From JANXSD01 sp043758125 (lineage in GTDB: Bacteria > Bacteroidota > Bacteroidia > AKYH767-A > OLB10), in the NCBI GenBank assembly GCA_043758125.1, contig JAYVOC010000150.1, positions 1 to 28,512 of the forward strand: DNA of 28,512 bases, written 5' to 3'. The notes under the pieces were generated by a model, which searched no databases, was not told the DNA's origin, and saw only the letters and a program-made list of their open reading frames with translations. This document shows positions 6,949-16,166 of the stretch, one piece after another. A program made the translations under genes and the position numbers. Every line of letters begins with the position of its first letter. The stretch's first letter is position 1.

Positions 6949-8577
6949 ATGATCAACGCTAATAAAATTTCTTCTTCACGAATTTGGGTTTTATCACTCA
7001 TACTTACAATGCCTATTGTAGTACTTTATTTATCCCACTTTTTTTCGGCTGTAAAAAAAAATGATCGTATTCCAACAGGCTTTATCACTGTTGAAATGCC
7101 TTATTATGTAGCAAATGCTTTGGAATACAAGGAGGCTTCTGATTTTCACCTCTGTTATGCATTGCCATTTTCTGCTGATTATCATAATAAGCCTATTTAT
7201 TTTCATCCACAAATATTTGTGATGGGAATGTTTTTAAAATACACTTCCATTCATCCACTATTTTTATTTTTATTATTTGGATTTATTTTTGCTGTTTTAT
7301 CAATAAGAATTTCATTATTACTATTACTCCAATATCAATTAATTCCTGCAAAAATTTTAAATATTATTTCCATCCTTTTTATATGGGGTGGAGGAGTGCT
7401 CTTCGTATCAGGGTTTGGTATCTCAATTGTCAAAGGAATGAATTTTAGCGGTGCATTAAAAAATTGCTTTTTTCTGGATCCTTTCGATGGATGGTGGTTC
7501 TTAAATCTTGGAAGAAATTTTATTTTTCCAACAGAAGCTTATTATCATTTTCTTTTTCTCGCTACGGTATATTTGGTTTGTACTAAAAAGATATTTCAAG
7601 CTGTTTTGGTTACTATTCTCCTGGCATTATCTCACCCATTTACAGGAATAGCAATGCTTTTAATTCTTATCTGTTGGATGCTTATCGAAAAAATATTTTA
7701 TAATAATGAATCCTTTAAATGGAATGATTTTTTTGTTTTAATTGGTGGCTTATCCTGGTTTGTTTATTATAATTTTTTCTATCTGCCTTCTGATGGAGAA
7801 CATCGAATTTTAATGCAACAATGGACATTAGATTGGAGCGCAGGATTTAAAAATTATTTTCCAGCCTATCTTTTAGTTTTGATTCCTGCATCGTTTCGTT
7901 TACGGTCGCTCGAAAAAATAAAGTTATTTTTTTCAATTCCTTTTAATAGATTTTTAATAATATGGTTAATCATCAATCTTGGATTAGAAAATCATGATCT
8001 TTTTATCAAACCTCATCAACCTTTGCATTTTACTCGTGGATATGTTTGGGCTTGTTTGTTTCTTATTGGGCTTCCCGAAATCATCTCTACTTTAAAAATA
8101 ATTTATGAAAAGAAATCTGTTTTCATAAAATCAACATTGATTATTGGATTAGTATCAATTTCTTTGGCAGATAATGCGTCGTGGATTTCATTGCAATCAT
8201 TAAAGTTGATGAATGGCGGTGGAATTGTTTTAAACTCAAATCAAAAAGAAGTTTTGACTTATTTAAATAATCACTATTCTAAAAATGAATTGCTAATTTC
8301 GCAAGATAAAACTATAGGTTATCTAAGCACTGTTTACACACCTTATCGTTCCTTATTTACACATGCTTTTAATACACCGAATGCAGCAAATAAGTGGAAT
8401 ATGGTTTCGCGTTATTTAAATTATTGTGATGAAGATTCGTCTCTAATGGTTGTGAACCAAGTTTTAGTGGTCTTTAAAAATCGAATTAATTGCGATTGGA
8501 AGAAGGAGTCACAATTAATTTTTAGCAATCATGAATATGAAATATGGCGCAGGAGAGGACAATATTTTTCCTATTAG
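6949..8577 (+). CDS. Polytopic membrane protein, possibly GT-C-like glycosyltransferase
   Basis: A 542-residue integral membrane protein with roughly ten to twelve hydrophobic helices spread to about residue 410, then a soluble C-terminal part of about 130 residues (from NSNQKEVLTYLNNHYSKNEL). The first extracytoplasmic loop has an acidic residue followed by aromatic residues (PTGFITVEMPYYVANALEY), which recalls the catalytic loop region of GT-C polyprenyl-phosphate-sugar transferases, as does the overall helix/soluble-domain arrangement. I cannot confirm a family. It lies 22 bases upstream of a TlpA-like gene on the same strand. Alternative: a membrane protein of unknown function. GT-C is a guess. 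Confidence 0.6.
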   Translation: MINANKISSSRIWVLSLILTMPIVVLYLSHFFSAVKKNDRIPTGFITVEMPYYVANALEYKEASDFHLCYALPFSADYHNKPIYFHPQIFVMGMFLKYTSIHPLFLFLLFGFIFAVLSIRISLLLLLQYQLIPAKILNIISILFIWGGGVLFVSGFGISIVKGMNFSGALKNCFFLDPFDGWWFLNLGRNFIFPTEAYYHFLFLATVYLVCTKKIFQAVLVTILLALSHPFTGIAMLLILICWMLIEKIFYNNESFKWNDFFVLIGGLSWFVYYNFFYLPSDGEHRILMQQWTLDWSAGFKNYFPAYLLVLIPASFRLRSLEKIKLFFSIPFNRFLIIWLIINLGLENHDLFIKPHQPLHFTRGYVWACLFLIGLPEIISTLKIIYEKKSVFIKSTLIIGLVSISLADNASWISLQSLKLMNGGGIVLNSNQKEVLTYLNNHYSKNELLISQDKTIGYLSTVYTPYRSLFTHAFNTPNAANKWNMVSRYLNYCDEDSSLMVVNQVLVVFKNRINCDWKKESQLIFSNHEYEIWRRRGQYFSY

Positions 8578-8599
8578 TATTTAGTATTAAAAATGTAAA

Positions 8600-9079
8600 A
8601 TGAAAAGATCTTTAATGTTCCTAGGTTTATTAATTGTGGTTTCCGTAAATGCACAACAAGCCCCAATAATAAAATTCAAGGATTTAAAATCATTAATCCA
8701 AACTAAAACTGATACTACCTATGTTATCAATTTTTGGGCTACGTGGTGTGATCCTTGTGTTCGCGAATTACCTTCATTTCTTCGATTAGAAAAGGAGTTA
8801 GCAAGTAAAAAGGTAAAGTTCCATTTTGTTAGTCTTGATTTCGTGAGGGATTATGATTCACAATTTCTCCCATTTTTAACAAAGCATTCGATGAATAATT
8901 ACGTATATTTACTCGATGAACCTGATTATAATTCTTGGATTGATAAAGTCAATCCTCATTGGTTAGGTTCCATACCTACTACCGTTATTATTAGCCATCA
9001 TCCTGATTCTACTTATTTTAATGAAGGGGAATTATCTTATGAATCATTATCTAAAATTGTTAACTCTTTAATCCATTAA
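8600..9079 (+). CDS. Exported TlpA-like thioredoxin-fold protein
   Basis: A 159-residue protein with an N-terminal signal peptide (MKRSLMFLGLLIVVSVNAQQ, cleavage likely after NAQ) and a thioredoxin fold. The redox motif lies in INFWATWCDPCVRELPSF, a CxxC of the CDPC type, followed by VSLDFVRDYDS and the cis-proline region SIPTTVI. TlpA/ResA-like proteins reduce disulfides or assist cytochrome c maturation outside the cytoplasm; the target here is unknown. It is separated by only 3 bases from the next gene, a second exported thioredoxin-fold protein, so the two are almost certainly co-transcribed. Confidence 0.9.
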   Translation: MKRSLMFLGLLIVVSVNAQQAPIIKFKDLKSLIQTKTDTTYVINFWATWCDPCVRELPSFLRLEKELASKKVKFHFVSLDFVRDYDSQFLPFLTKHSMNNYVYLLDEPDYNSWIDKVNPHWLGSIPTTVIISHHPDSTYFNEGELSYESLSKIVNSLIH

Positions 9080-9082
9080 AAT

Positions 9083-9709
9083 ATGAAAAACAATAAAATT
9101 CTTATTCCCGTATTTGCCTTTATAATACTCCTATCATCTGCATTTATAGTTGTGGATTCAGGATACAAACCTGGAGATAAGGCAATTGATTTTAAATTAA
9201 AAAATGTTGATGGTAAAATGGTTTCATTGCGTGATGAAAATTACAATGACGCTAAAGGTTTTATCATTGTTTTTACTTGTAATCATTGTCCGTTTTCAAA
9301 AGCGTATGAAAATAGAATTATTGCATTAAATGATAAATATTCAACTTCAGGATATCCCGTTATCGCCATAAACTCAAATAATGCTGAAGTTTCACCTGAA
9401 GATTCTTATGACTTTATGATTAAAAGAGCTGCAGAGAAGGAATTCAAATTTCCTTATCTCTATGATGAATCACAAGCAATCGCTAAAGCCTATGGTGCTA
9501 ATCACACTCCACATGTATTCGTGCTTCAAAAGGTAGGTAGAGATTTAATTGTAAAATATATGGGAGCTATTGATGATAATACGGATAATCCAGAGGAAGT
9601 CACAAAGTATTACGTCAGTGATGCGATTAATTCATTATTAGCTGGTGAACCAGTAGCTGTACCATCAACAAAGTCAATAGGTTGTACTATTAAGTGGAAA
9701 AAGTCTTAA
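9083..9709 (+). CDS. Exported AhpC/TSA-like thioredoxin-family protein
   Basis: A 208-residue protein with a hydrophobic N-terminus (KILIPVFAFIILLSSAFIVV) acting as signal peptide or anchor, followed by a peroxiredoxin-like thioredoxin fold. YKPGDKAIDFKLKNVDGK is the typical redoxin entry, FTCNHCPFSKAYENRI holds the CxxC motif, INSNN and YGANHTPHVFVL cover the core and the cis-proline strand. The C-terminal SIGCTIKWK tail is common in this Bacteroidota group. It is translated right after the TlpA-like gene and probably works in the same envelope redox context. Peroxidase versus disulfide-reductase activity cannot be decided. Confidence 0.88.
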   Translation: MKNNKILIPVFAFIILLSSAFIVVDSGYKPGDKAIDFKLKNVDGKMVSLRDENYNDAKGFIIVFTCNHCPFSKAYENRIIALNDKYSTSGYPVIAINSNNAEVSPEDSYDFMIKRAAEKEFKFPYLYDESQAIAKAYGANHTPHVFVLQKVGRDLIVKYMGAIDDNTDNPEEVTKYYVSDAINSLLAGEPVAVPSTKSIGCTIKWKKS

Positions 9710-9738
9710 TCTAGGTTACTTTCGTTTAGTAAAAATTC

Positions 9739-9786
9739 GAGGCACAAGGGCCATAAAGACTAAAATCTTTATGACCTTTGTGCCTC
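9739..9786. terminator. Long stem-loop after the thioredoxin genes
   Basis: Two 20-base arms (9739-9758 and 9767-9786) pair across an 8-base loop with only two G-U-type mismatches. A T-rich stretch (TCAATTTATTTT) follows. It can act as the terminator of the plus-strand gene run. The arm sequence, with CTTTATGACCTTTGTGCC, also resembles a dispersed intergenic repeat I recall from Bacteroidota genomes. Confidence 0.6.
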
Positions 9787-9837
9787 TCAATTTATTTTGA
9801 GGTCAATTTGTAAACATCCATCTAAAATCATCATAAG

Positions 9838-9856
9838 TTGAAGAAATTTTCTTCAA
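9838..9856. promoter_or_regulatory. 19-base palindrome in the uvrA leader
   Basis: TTGAAGAAA and TTTCTTCAA form a perfect 9-base inverted repeat around one central T, ending 9 bases before the uvrA ATG at 9866. It may be an operator or, in the mRNA, a weak hairpin close to the ribosome-binding region. It does not match the E. coli LexA box. Confidence 0.45.
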
Positions 9857-9865
9857 TATTTTAAT

Positions 9866-12799
9866 ATGTCTAAGCAAGATATCTCAAAGCTCGACCCGCG
9901 TCAGTTTATAATCATTAAAGGTGCTTCCATGCACAATCTCAAGAAGCTAGATGTAGCAATCCCACGCAATGGTTTTGTCGTGATTACAGGTTTAAGTGGT
10001 TCTGGAAAAAGTTCATTGGCATTTGATACATTGTATGCAGAAGGTCAACGCCGTTATGTTGAAAGTTTATCTTCTTATGCTCGTCAGTTTATTGGAAGGA
10101 TGGATAAGCCAGAAGTGGATTATATTTTAGGAATCGCTCCAGCAGTTGCAATACAACAAAAAGTTAATTCACGTAATCCACGCTCTACAGTTGGTACAAG
10201 TACAGAGATTTATGATTACTTGAAATTGCTTTTCGCAAGAATCGGTAAAACTATTTCACCAATTTCTGGTCAACCAGTAAAGAAACAACCAGTGTCAGAA
10301 GTAGTAGATTTTATCACTAATTTTCAAAATGGAAAATTTTTAATTGCTACCACTTTGATGCGTTATCCTGGTAGAAGCTTGTTAGAAGATTTTAATATTT
10401 TATTGCAAAAAGGATTTACGCGTCTTATTGTAAACGGACAAGTAAGAGATATTGAAGAAGAGATTGCAAATCCTGCTTTTAGTGAAGAAATTCCAAAGCC
10501 AACAAGAGGAAGAAAACCTAAAGTTGTTGAACAAAATGTTGATGTTTATCCACACCCAGATTATCTTTTATTGATTGATAGAATTGGAATTAGTGGAGTC
10601 ATCGATGATGAAATTATAGCACGAATTGCTGATTCAGTACAAACCGCTTACAACGAAGGTTTAGGAACGTGTATCGTGCATAAATTGGAAACTGATGGTA
10701 GTGTGTTAACGCATAGTTTTTCGAATCGTTTTGAATTAGATGGGATAACTTTTGAAGAACCAAGTGTACACCTTTTTAGTTTCAATAATCCTTATGGTGC
10801 ATGTAAAAAATGCGAAGGCTTCGGTTCTATTATCGGTGTTGATGATGACCTTGTAATTCCTGATAAAAGTTTATCGGTTTTTGATGGAGCTATTGTTTGT
10901 TGGAAAGGTGATAAGATGAAAGAATGGAATGATAAATTAGTTATCAATTCTTTCAAATTTGATTTTCCAATTCATAAACCTTATTATGAACTTAGTGATT
11001 TTCATAAAGATTTACTTTGGAAAGGAAATGAATATTTTAAAGGGCTCACTGAATTTTTTAATTTTCTTGAAGAACAAACTTATAAAATTCAATACCGTGT
11101 AATGTTATCTCGTTTTAGAGGTAAAACATTATGCCCTGAATGTAAAGGAACACGTTTACGTAAAGATGCAAATTATGTGAAAGTTGCTGGGTTATCAATT
11201 AGTGAATTAGTGTTGATGCCAACGAAAGATTGTTTGCAATTTTTCGCTTCATTAAAATTAACTGATCAAGATGCACATATTGCAAAAAGATTATCCACAG
11301 AAATTGTAAATCGCTTGCAATTTTTAGATGATGTTGGCTTAGGATATCTCAGTATGAATCGCCTTGCAAATACTTTATCAGGTGGAGAGTCGCAACGTAT
11401 TAATCTTGCAACATCATTAGGAAGTACTTTGGTAGGAGCAATGTATATTTTAGACGAACCAAGTATTGGATTGCATCCGCGTGATACTACAAGGTTGATT
11501 AATGTCCTTAAACAATTGCAAAAAGTAGGTAATACTGTTATTGTTGTTGAACATGATGAAGAAATTATGCGCGCCGCTGATCAATTAATTGATATTGGTC
11601 CGAAGGCTGGAACGCATGGCGGCCATTTAGTTTTCCAAGGTGGATTTAAAGAACTTGAAAAGCAAACTGAAAGTTTAACAGCAAGATATTTAACAGGTAA
11701 AGATGTAATTCCTGTTCCAACTCAACGTCGACTATGGAAAAAGCATATTGAAATTCGTGGTGCTCGTGAAAATAATTTGAAGCATGTAAATGTAAAGTTT
11801 CCGCTTGGGATAATGACAGTTGTAACAGGCGTGAGTGGTTCAGGAAAAACTTCACTTGTCAAGAAAATATTATTTCCTGCAGTGAAAAAAATATTAGGCG
11901 GATATGGTGAGTCGACAGGAAATTTTGATCGAATGGATGGAAACTATCTCGATATCACTGCTGCTGAAATGGTTGATCAAAATCCAATTGGGAAATCATC
12001 AAGATCAAATCCTGTAACTTACATTAAAGCTTACGATGAGATTAGAGCATTATATGCAGATTTGCCGATGTCGCGAACACGTGGAATGAAACCTGCACAT
12101 TTTTCGTTTAACGTGGAAGGTGGTCGATGTGAGGCTTGCCAAGGTGAAGGAATAATAACTGTTGAAATGCAGTTCATGGCCGATATACATTTGAAATGTG
12201 AAACATGTAAAGGAAAAAGATTTAAAGAAGAAGTACTAGCAGTAGAATACCGAACAAAAAATATTTTTGATATTCTTGACATGACGGTTGAGGAAGCTCT
12301 TGACTTTTTTAGTGAAGCAGCTGGACCGAGTAAATATCAATTGCCACATCATAAAATAACGAATAAGATTCAACCGTTATATGATGTTGGATTGGGTTAC
12401 ATTAAACTCGGGCAAGCATCAAGTACTTTGAGTGGGGGAGAAGCTCAACGTATAAAACTTGCTTCATTTTTAAGTAAAGGTAATCAAGCAACAAGTACAT
12501 TGTTTGTTTTTGATGAACCTACAACTGGATTGCATTTCCATGATATTAGTAAATTGCTAGATGCGTTTAATGCATTGGTGAAAAATGGAAATACATTAGT
12601 GGTGATTGAACATAATTTAGAAATTATTAAATCCGCTGATTGGGTAATTGACTTAGGTCCTGAAGGTGGTAACGAAGGTGGATATTTATTATTTGAAGGA
12701 ACTCCAGAAGGATTAGTAGAATCGAAGACTTCTATTACTGGAAAATACTTGAAAGCGAAATTACCGAGTACTAAACAAAAAATAAAATTAGTAGATTAA
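9866..12799 (+). CDS. uvrA: Excinuclease ABC subunit A
   Basis: A 977-residue UvrA, the damage-scanning ATPase that loads UvrB in nucleotide excision repair. Both ABC modules are complete: Walker A GLSGSGKSS (K48) with signature NTLSGGESQRI and Walker B MYILDEPSIGLHPRD; second Walker A GVSGSGKTS (from about 655) with STLSGGEAQRI and FVFDEPTTGLHFHD. Zinc-module cysteine pairs are seen at C313/C316 (CKKC), C423/C426 (CPEC), C755/C758 (CEAC) and C778/C781 (CETC). The CxxC pair that precedes LFSFNNP in E. coli UvrA is missing; the segment reads FSNRFELDGITFEEP, which I believe is normal for Bacteroidota. uvrB lies about 4 kb downstream on the opposite strand. A palindrome in the leader hints at regulation. 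Confidence 0.97.
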   Translation: MSKQDISKLDPRQFIIIKGASMHNLKKLDVAIPRNGFVVITGLSGSGKSSLAFDTLYAEGQRRYVESLSSYARQFIGRMDKPEVDYILGIAPAVAIQQKVNSRNPRSTVGTSTEIYDYLKLLFARIGKTISPISGQPVKKQPVSEVVDFITNFQNGKFLIATTLMRYPGRSLLEDFNILLQKGFTRLIVNGQVRDIEEEIANPAFSEEIPKPTRGRKPKVVEQNVDVYPHPDYLLLIDRIGISGVIDDEIIARIADSVQTAYNEGLGTCIVHKLETDGSVLTHSFSNRFELDGITFEEPSVHLFSFNNPYGACKKCEGFGSIIGVDDDLVIPDKSLSVFDGAIVCWKGDKMKEWNDKLVINSFKFDFPIHKPYYELSDFHKDLLWKGNEYFKGLTEFFNFLEEQTYKIQYRVMLSRFRGKTLCPECKGTRLRKDANYVKVAGLSISELVLMPTKDCLQFFASLKLTDQDAHIAKRLSTEIVNRLQFLDDVGLGYLSMNRLANTLSGGESQRINLATSLGSTLVGAMYILDEPSIGLHPRDTTRLINVLKQLQKVGNTVIVVEHDEEIMRAADQLIDIGPKAGTHGGHLVFQGGFKELEKQTESLTARYLTGKDVIPVPTQRRLWKKHIEIRGARENNLKHVNVKFPLGIMTVVTGVSGSGKTSLVKKILFPAVKKILGGYGESTGNFDRMDGNYLDITAAEMVDQNPIGKSSRSNPVTYIKAYDEIRALYADLPMSRTRGMKPAHFSFNVEGGRCEACQGEGIITVEMQFMADIHLKCETCKGKRFKEEVLAVEYRTKNIFDILDMTVEEALDFFSEAAGPSKYQLPHHKITNKIQPLYDVGLGYIKLGQASSTLSGGEAQRIKLASFLSKGNQATSTLFVFDEPTTGLHFHDISKLLDAFNALVKNGNTLVVIEHNLEIIKSADWVIDLGPEGGNEGGYLLFEGTPEGLVESKTSITGKYLKAKLPSTKQKIKLVD

Positions 12800-12840
12800 A
12801 AAACCTGATTTTTTTTAATGCATTATTATAAATTAAACGT

Positions 12841-14073
12841 ATGCTCATAGCTATTGTCACCATATTAATTGCTTCCTATTTATTCGAGCGATATATTGAA
12901 TGGATCAATTCAAAAACATGGAATGATAAACTCCCTACCTCATTAGAAAAATTTTATGATCAGGATGAATACAGTAAAGCACAAAAGTATGATCGTGCAA
13001 AATTAAGGTTGTCGGCAGTTGGAAGTTCACTTAGTTTATTATTGATGTTACTTTTTTTATCATCAGGAAGTTTTGCTTTAGTGGATACTTGGGCCAAGCA
13101 TCAATCAAGTGAATTGATTATTCAAACTATATTATTCTTTGGTGTACTTGCATTAGTTTCTGATATTCTTCAAATGCCTTTTTCTATTTATAAAACCTTT
13201 GTTATAGAAGAACAATTTGGTTTTAATAGATCCACCATTAAAACTTTTTTTATGGATAAGTTAAAGGGTTATATGCTAGCTGCATTATTAGGAGGAAGTT
13301 TACTTGCGCTCTTCGTTTTATTTTTCGAAATAGCTGGTAAAAATTTTTGGTGGATTGCTTGGATAAGTATTAGTGGCGTAAGTTTATTGATAAGTATGTT
13401 TTATACTTCTTGGATTTTACCGATGTTTAATAAATTAAGTCCATTACCTGATGGCGAACTTCGCGCACGCTTACAAGATTATTGTAAAAAAGTTGGATTC
13501 CCTGTTGCTGACTTATATGTGATGGATGGAAGTAAAAGATCAAGTAAGGCAAATGCATTTTTTAGTGGATTGGGTTCTAAGAAAAAAATTGTATTGTTTG
13601 ATACGCTCATTGAAAAGCACAGCACTGATGAATTAGTAGCTGTGATGGCGCATGAAGTTGGTCATTACAAAAAGAAACACACACGATTGATGGTTATTGT
13701 TTCAATGTTGCAAACAGGATTTATGTTAGCATTATTTTCACGTGTGATTACAAATCCAGAATTAGCACATGCACTTGGTGCAAATCAATCTTCATTAGCA
13801 TTAGGCATGATGGCGTTTGCAATTCTTTATAGTCCTGTATCACTTGCTTTGGGAATTCTTACCAATGCTTTATCACGTAAGCATGAATATGAAGCCGATG
13901 CTTATGCTGCATCAACTTTTAATGCGGAGCCATTGATGGATGCTTTAAAAAAATTATCGCATGATAATTTAAGTAATCTGCAACCTAATCGTTGGTACGT
14001 ACGAATTTATTATTCGCATCCTACTTTATTACAGCGATTAGCACAACTAAAATTGTTGATTAAAAACCAATAA
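12841..14073 (+). CDS. Ste24-type CAAX endopeptidase, M48 metalloprotease
   Basis: A 410-residue membrane protease of family M48A. It has several hydrophobic helices (residues about 1-15, 60-80, 95-115, 140-165, 175-195, and a pair near 290-340). The zinc motif HEVGH is at residues 271-275 in VMAHEVGHYKKKH. The third ligand, E349, lies in KHEYEADAYA, equivalent to the EFxAD glutamate of yeast Ste24. IEEQFGFNRSTIKTF and YTSWILPMFNKLSPLPDGEL are typical of the family. In eukaryotes these enzymes trim prenylated proteins; bacterial members probably clear or process membrane proteins. It is 41 bases downstream of uvrA and may be co-transcribed with it. Confidence 0.93.
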   Translation: MLIAIVTILIASYLFERYIEWINSKTWNDKLPTSLEKFYDQDEYSKAQKYDRAKLRLSAVGSSLSLLLMLLFLSSGSFALVDTWAKHQSSELIIQTILFFGVLALVSDILQMPFSIYKTFVIEEQFGFNRSTIKTFFMDKLKGYMLAALLGGSLLALFVLFFEIAGKNFWWIAWISISGVSLLISMFYTSWILPMFNKLSPLPDGELRARLQDYCKKVGFPVADLYVMDGSKRSSKANAFFSGLGSKKKIVLFDTLIEKHSTDELVAVMAHEVGHYKKKHTRLMVIVSMLQTGFMLALFSRVITNPELAHALGANQSSLALGMMAFAILYSPVSLALGILTNALSRKHEYEADAYAASTFNAEPLMDALKKLSHDNLSNLQPNRWYVRIYYSHPTLLQRLAQLKLLIKNQ

Positions 14074-14083
14074 CTAGTTTACA

Positions 14084-15166
14084 TTAAGCATTGGTCTGAT
14101 TAAAATTTTCTTCAAAACGATCAATAGAATATTCTTCTTCTAAAAGTATATCATTAGTTAAATACGCTGCCATTTTATTCGCTAACCAAGGACCCATCAT
14201 TACTCCTTTTGTACCTAGTCCATTAAATATTGCGAGCTGTGAATATTTTGGATGTCTTCCTAAAAATGGTCTTCGGTCTTTTGTACTAGGACGAACACCT
14301 GCTTTATGCTCGATGATTTTGTAATCGCAATTGATGGATTTATTGATTGCAGTCTTCAATTTTTCTTTCCCAATTTCAGTTGGAATAGTATCAAGTGCAT
14401 CCCAACTATAGGTTGCTCCACAAAGAAAAGTATTATCTCCTTTTGGAATTATTTTTAAGGCGTGATTGATTACAAAATCATTAGGAATATCATTACTTTT
14501 TATCGTGAGCAATTCGCCTTTTGCAGGATTGAAAGGTAAGTAGCCAAAATATTTATCATCTCTTGCAAGATAACCAGAACAAGAGATGAATGTTTTAGCT
14601 TCAATATTTTTCCATCGTACTTTTCTATCAATTAAAACAATTTCATCGCTGGTAATAGTATCATTTATGAATTGATTTTTTATTAGGAGAAAATTTTTAT
14701 ACGCATCTAAAAATTGAATTGTATTTAACCATCCACCTTTAATTAAATATTGACCTCCAAAAGGTGCATTAATAATTGGATTTATTTGTGATGATGAAAA
14801 TGTTTTACCAAGATATTCTTTACAATATGGATCATCATTTATTGTCAACCAATCATTTTGATTTCGCAACGAATTAAAAACTTCAAGTACAGGATAATCA
14901 TAAAAAAATAGTTGATCTAACTCTTGTTCCAAGCTTTGATATGTTTGATGTGCAAAAGGAATAAATGTTTCGGCACGCCAACTTTTCAATAATCTTCTTC
15001 CCGCAATTGGGTGAATTAATCCCGCTGCAACTCTTGAAGAAGTAGACTCGATTTCTGGATCAACAACGATGCAGGTGAAACCACGTTGTAATAAAAACCA
15101 ACTAAGTAATGATCCTGCCAGACCTTGCCCAGCAATTAAGAAATCAGTTTGACGAATTATGGACAA
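14084..15166 (-). CDS. FAD-dependent amino-acid-oxidase-like oxidoreductase (DAO family)
   Basis: A 360-residue flavoprotein. The N-terminal dinucleotide motif DFLIAGQGLAGSLLSWFLLQ (GxGxxG at about residues 14-19) is followed by VVDPE at the end of the second strand, and SSRVAAGLIHPIAGRR is the typical second FAD contact of DAO enzymes. The C-terminal GVRPSTKDRRPFLGRHPKY and FNGLGTKGVMMGPWLA complete the FAD site and substrate cap. It resembles glycine oxidase/ThiO and the MnmC C-terminal domain, but the substrate cannot be told. The start lies 8 bases after the stop of the exported beta-propeller gene, so they form an operon, although their products are probably in different compartments. 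Confidence 0.85.
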   Translation of the reverse strand: MSIIRQTDFLIAGQGLAGSLLSWFLLQRGFTCIVVDPEIESTSSRVAAGLIHPIAGRRLLKSWRAETFIPFAHQTYQSLEQELDQLFFYDYPVLEVFNSLRNQNDWLTINDDPYCKEYLGKTFSSSQINPIINAPFGGQYLIKGGWLNTIQFLDAYKNFLLIKNQFINDTITSDEIVLIDRKVRWKNIEAKTFISCSGYLARDDKYFGYLPFNPAKGELLTIKSNDIPNDFVINHALKIIPKGDNTFLCGATYSWDALDTIPTEIGKEKLKTAINKSINCDYKIIEHKAGVRPSTKDRRPFLGRHPKYSQLAIFNGLGTKGVMMGPWLANKMAAYLTNDILLEEEYSIDRFEENFNQTNA

Positions 15167-15174
15167 TAGCTAAA

Positions 15175-16071
15175 TTAAGGACGTTCTCCTTTGTAGGAAA
15201 CCAATGCAATTTTATCGCCTTTAGGACTCATTGCCATCCGGTAAAAAGTTCCAACAGTTTTTGCAAGGTCTGCAACTAAAACCCATTTTGGTTCATCGAG
15301 TGTAGTGTCGATATAATATAATTTGGCTTTATCTCCAGCGAATACTTTTCCATCTGGAGCCCAACAATAATCTTCAACACCTGGCATCATTTCAACGAGA
15401 GGTACACGTTCTTCTGTTGCCATTTTATAATCCATCAAAAGGTATTTTCCATCCGAACTTTTTTGTATGTAACTAAGATTATCGGTGCCTGGAATTCTTG
15501 CCAAACATCTTCCAAATCCTCCTGTCATTAAGATAATAGACTGCTGAGGTTTCATATCAAATTGATGTAAAACACCATTGCCTCCGTTAAGCATGTAAGC
15601 ACCAACAGTAGTATCGTTCATCCACGTATAATATGCTACTGAATCTTCATTTGGCATCAATGGTTCAGGTTCAGAGCCATCAAATTGGATGGAATAAAAT
15701 CGTTGCGCTTTATCGTCATCAATACGAACAACAGAAAGTTTAAATTTCTCAAAAGGAATTGGCTGCGGTTGAAATTCACTTTCTGGAGTATTTGTTATTT
15801 GTCGAGTTAGTTTTTTCCTAAGGTTATATTCAAAAATATCTGTTTGAATGGTATCGGGCATACTTACATACCAAAGCAATCCGCCATCTTTTGAAAAGCA
15901 AGGTTGGTTGTCATAGTAATCGTTATCCGTTAAACGTTCTGGAGTACCAGCAACAACTTTTTCATTCTGTTTGGAAATATCTAACAACCAAATTTCTGTA
16001 GTTTTTGATTGTGCATTGCTTTTTAGGAAATATAGAGAAAACAAAGCAATAAGGATGATTTTTAGTTTCAT
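15175..16071 (-). CDS. Exported TolB/PD40-like beta-propeller protein
   Basis: With the ATG at 16071 the protein has 298 residues and starts with a clean signal peptide (MKLKIILIALFSLYFLKSNA, cleavage near AQ). An in-frame ATG at 16101 overlaps a -7 promoter element and would bury the signal, so it is rejected. The mature part shows repeated WD40-like/PD40 blades: RLTDNDYYDNQPCFSKDGG, ITNTPESEFQPQPIPFEK, VEDYCWAPDGKVFAGDKAKL and MAMSPKGDKIALVSYKG. Such propellers usually serve binding in the periplasm. The ligand is unknown. It is the first gene of a pair with the FAD oxidoreductase. Confidence 0.8.
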   Translation of the reverse strand: MKLKIILIALFSLYFLKSNAQSKTTEIWLLDISKQNEKVVAGTPERLTDNDYYDNQPCFSKDGGLLWYVSMPDTIQTDIFEYNLRKKLTRQITNTPESEFQPQPIPFEKFKLSVVRIDDDKAQRFYSIQFDGSEPEPLMPNEDSVAYYTWMNDTTVGAYMLNGGNGVLHQFDMKPQQSIILMTGGFGRCLARIPGTDNLSYIQKSSDGKYLLMDYKMATEERVPLVEMMPGVEDYCWAPDGKVFAGDKAKLYYIDTTLDEPKWVLVADLAKTVGTFYRMAMSPKGDKIALVSYKGERP

Positions 16072-16098
16072 AATTTTATGTCTGCTGAAATTGAATGA

Positions 16099-16106
16099 CA
16101 AATATA
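16099..16106 (-). promoter_or_regulatory. -7 element for the beta-propeller/FAD oxidoreductase pair
   Basis: On the minus strand it reads TATATTTG, a perfect TAnnTTTG match, 27 bases before the ATG at 16071. No clear -33 TTG was found. It supports the shorter start of the propeller gene. Confidence 0.45.
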
Positions 16107-16166
16107 GTATGGAGAATATTTAGTAGGCTGTTTATTTTGTGAATGATCACTTTATCTTGGAGAAAT

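Noticed and set aside
11646..12282. Minus-strand open frames inside uvrA
   Set aside because: They are antisense to strongly conserved UvrA coding sequence and carry no recognisable domain.
12819..12828. TAATGCATTA palindrome before the M48 protease gene
   Set aside because: Ten bases in AT-rich DNA with no promoter match; too easily found by chance.
16072..16101. Earlier start codon for the beta-propeller protein
   Set aside because: It overlaps a perfect -7 promoter element and adds a polar stretch before a clean signal peptide.
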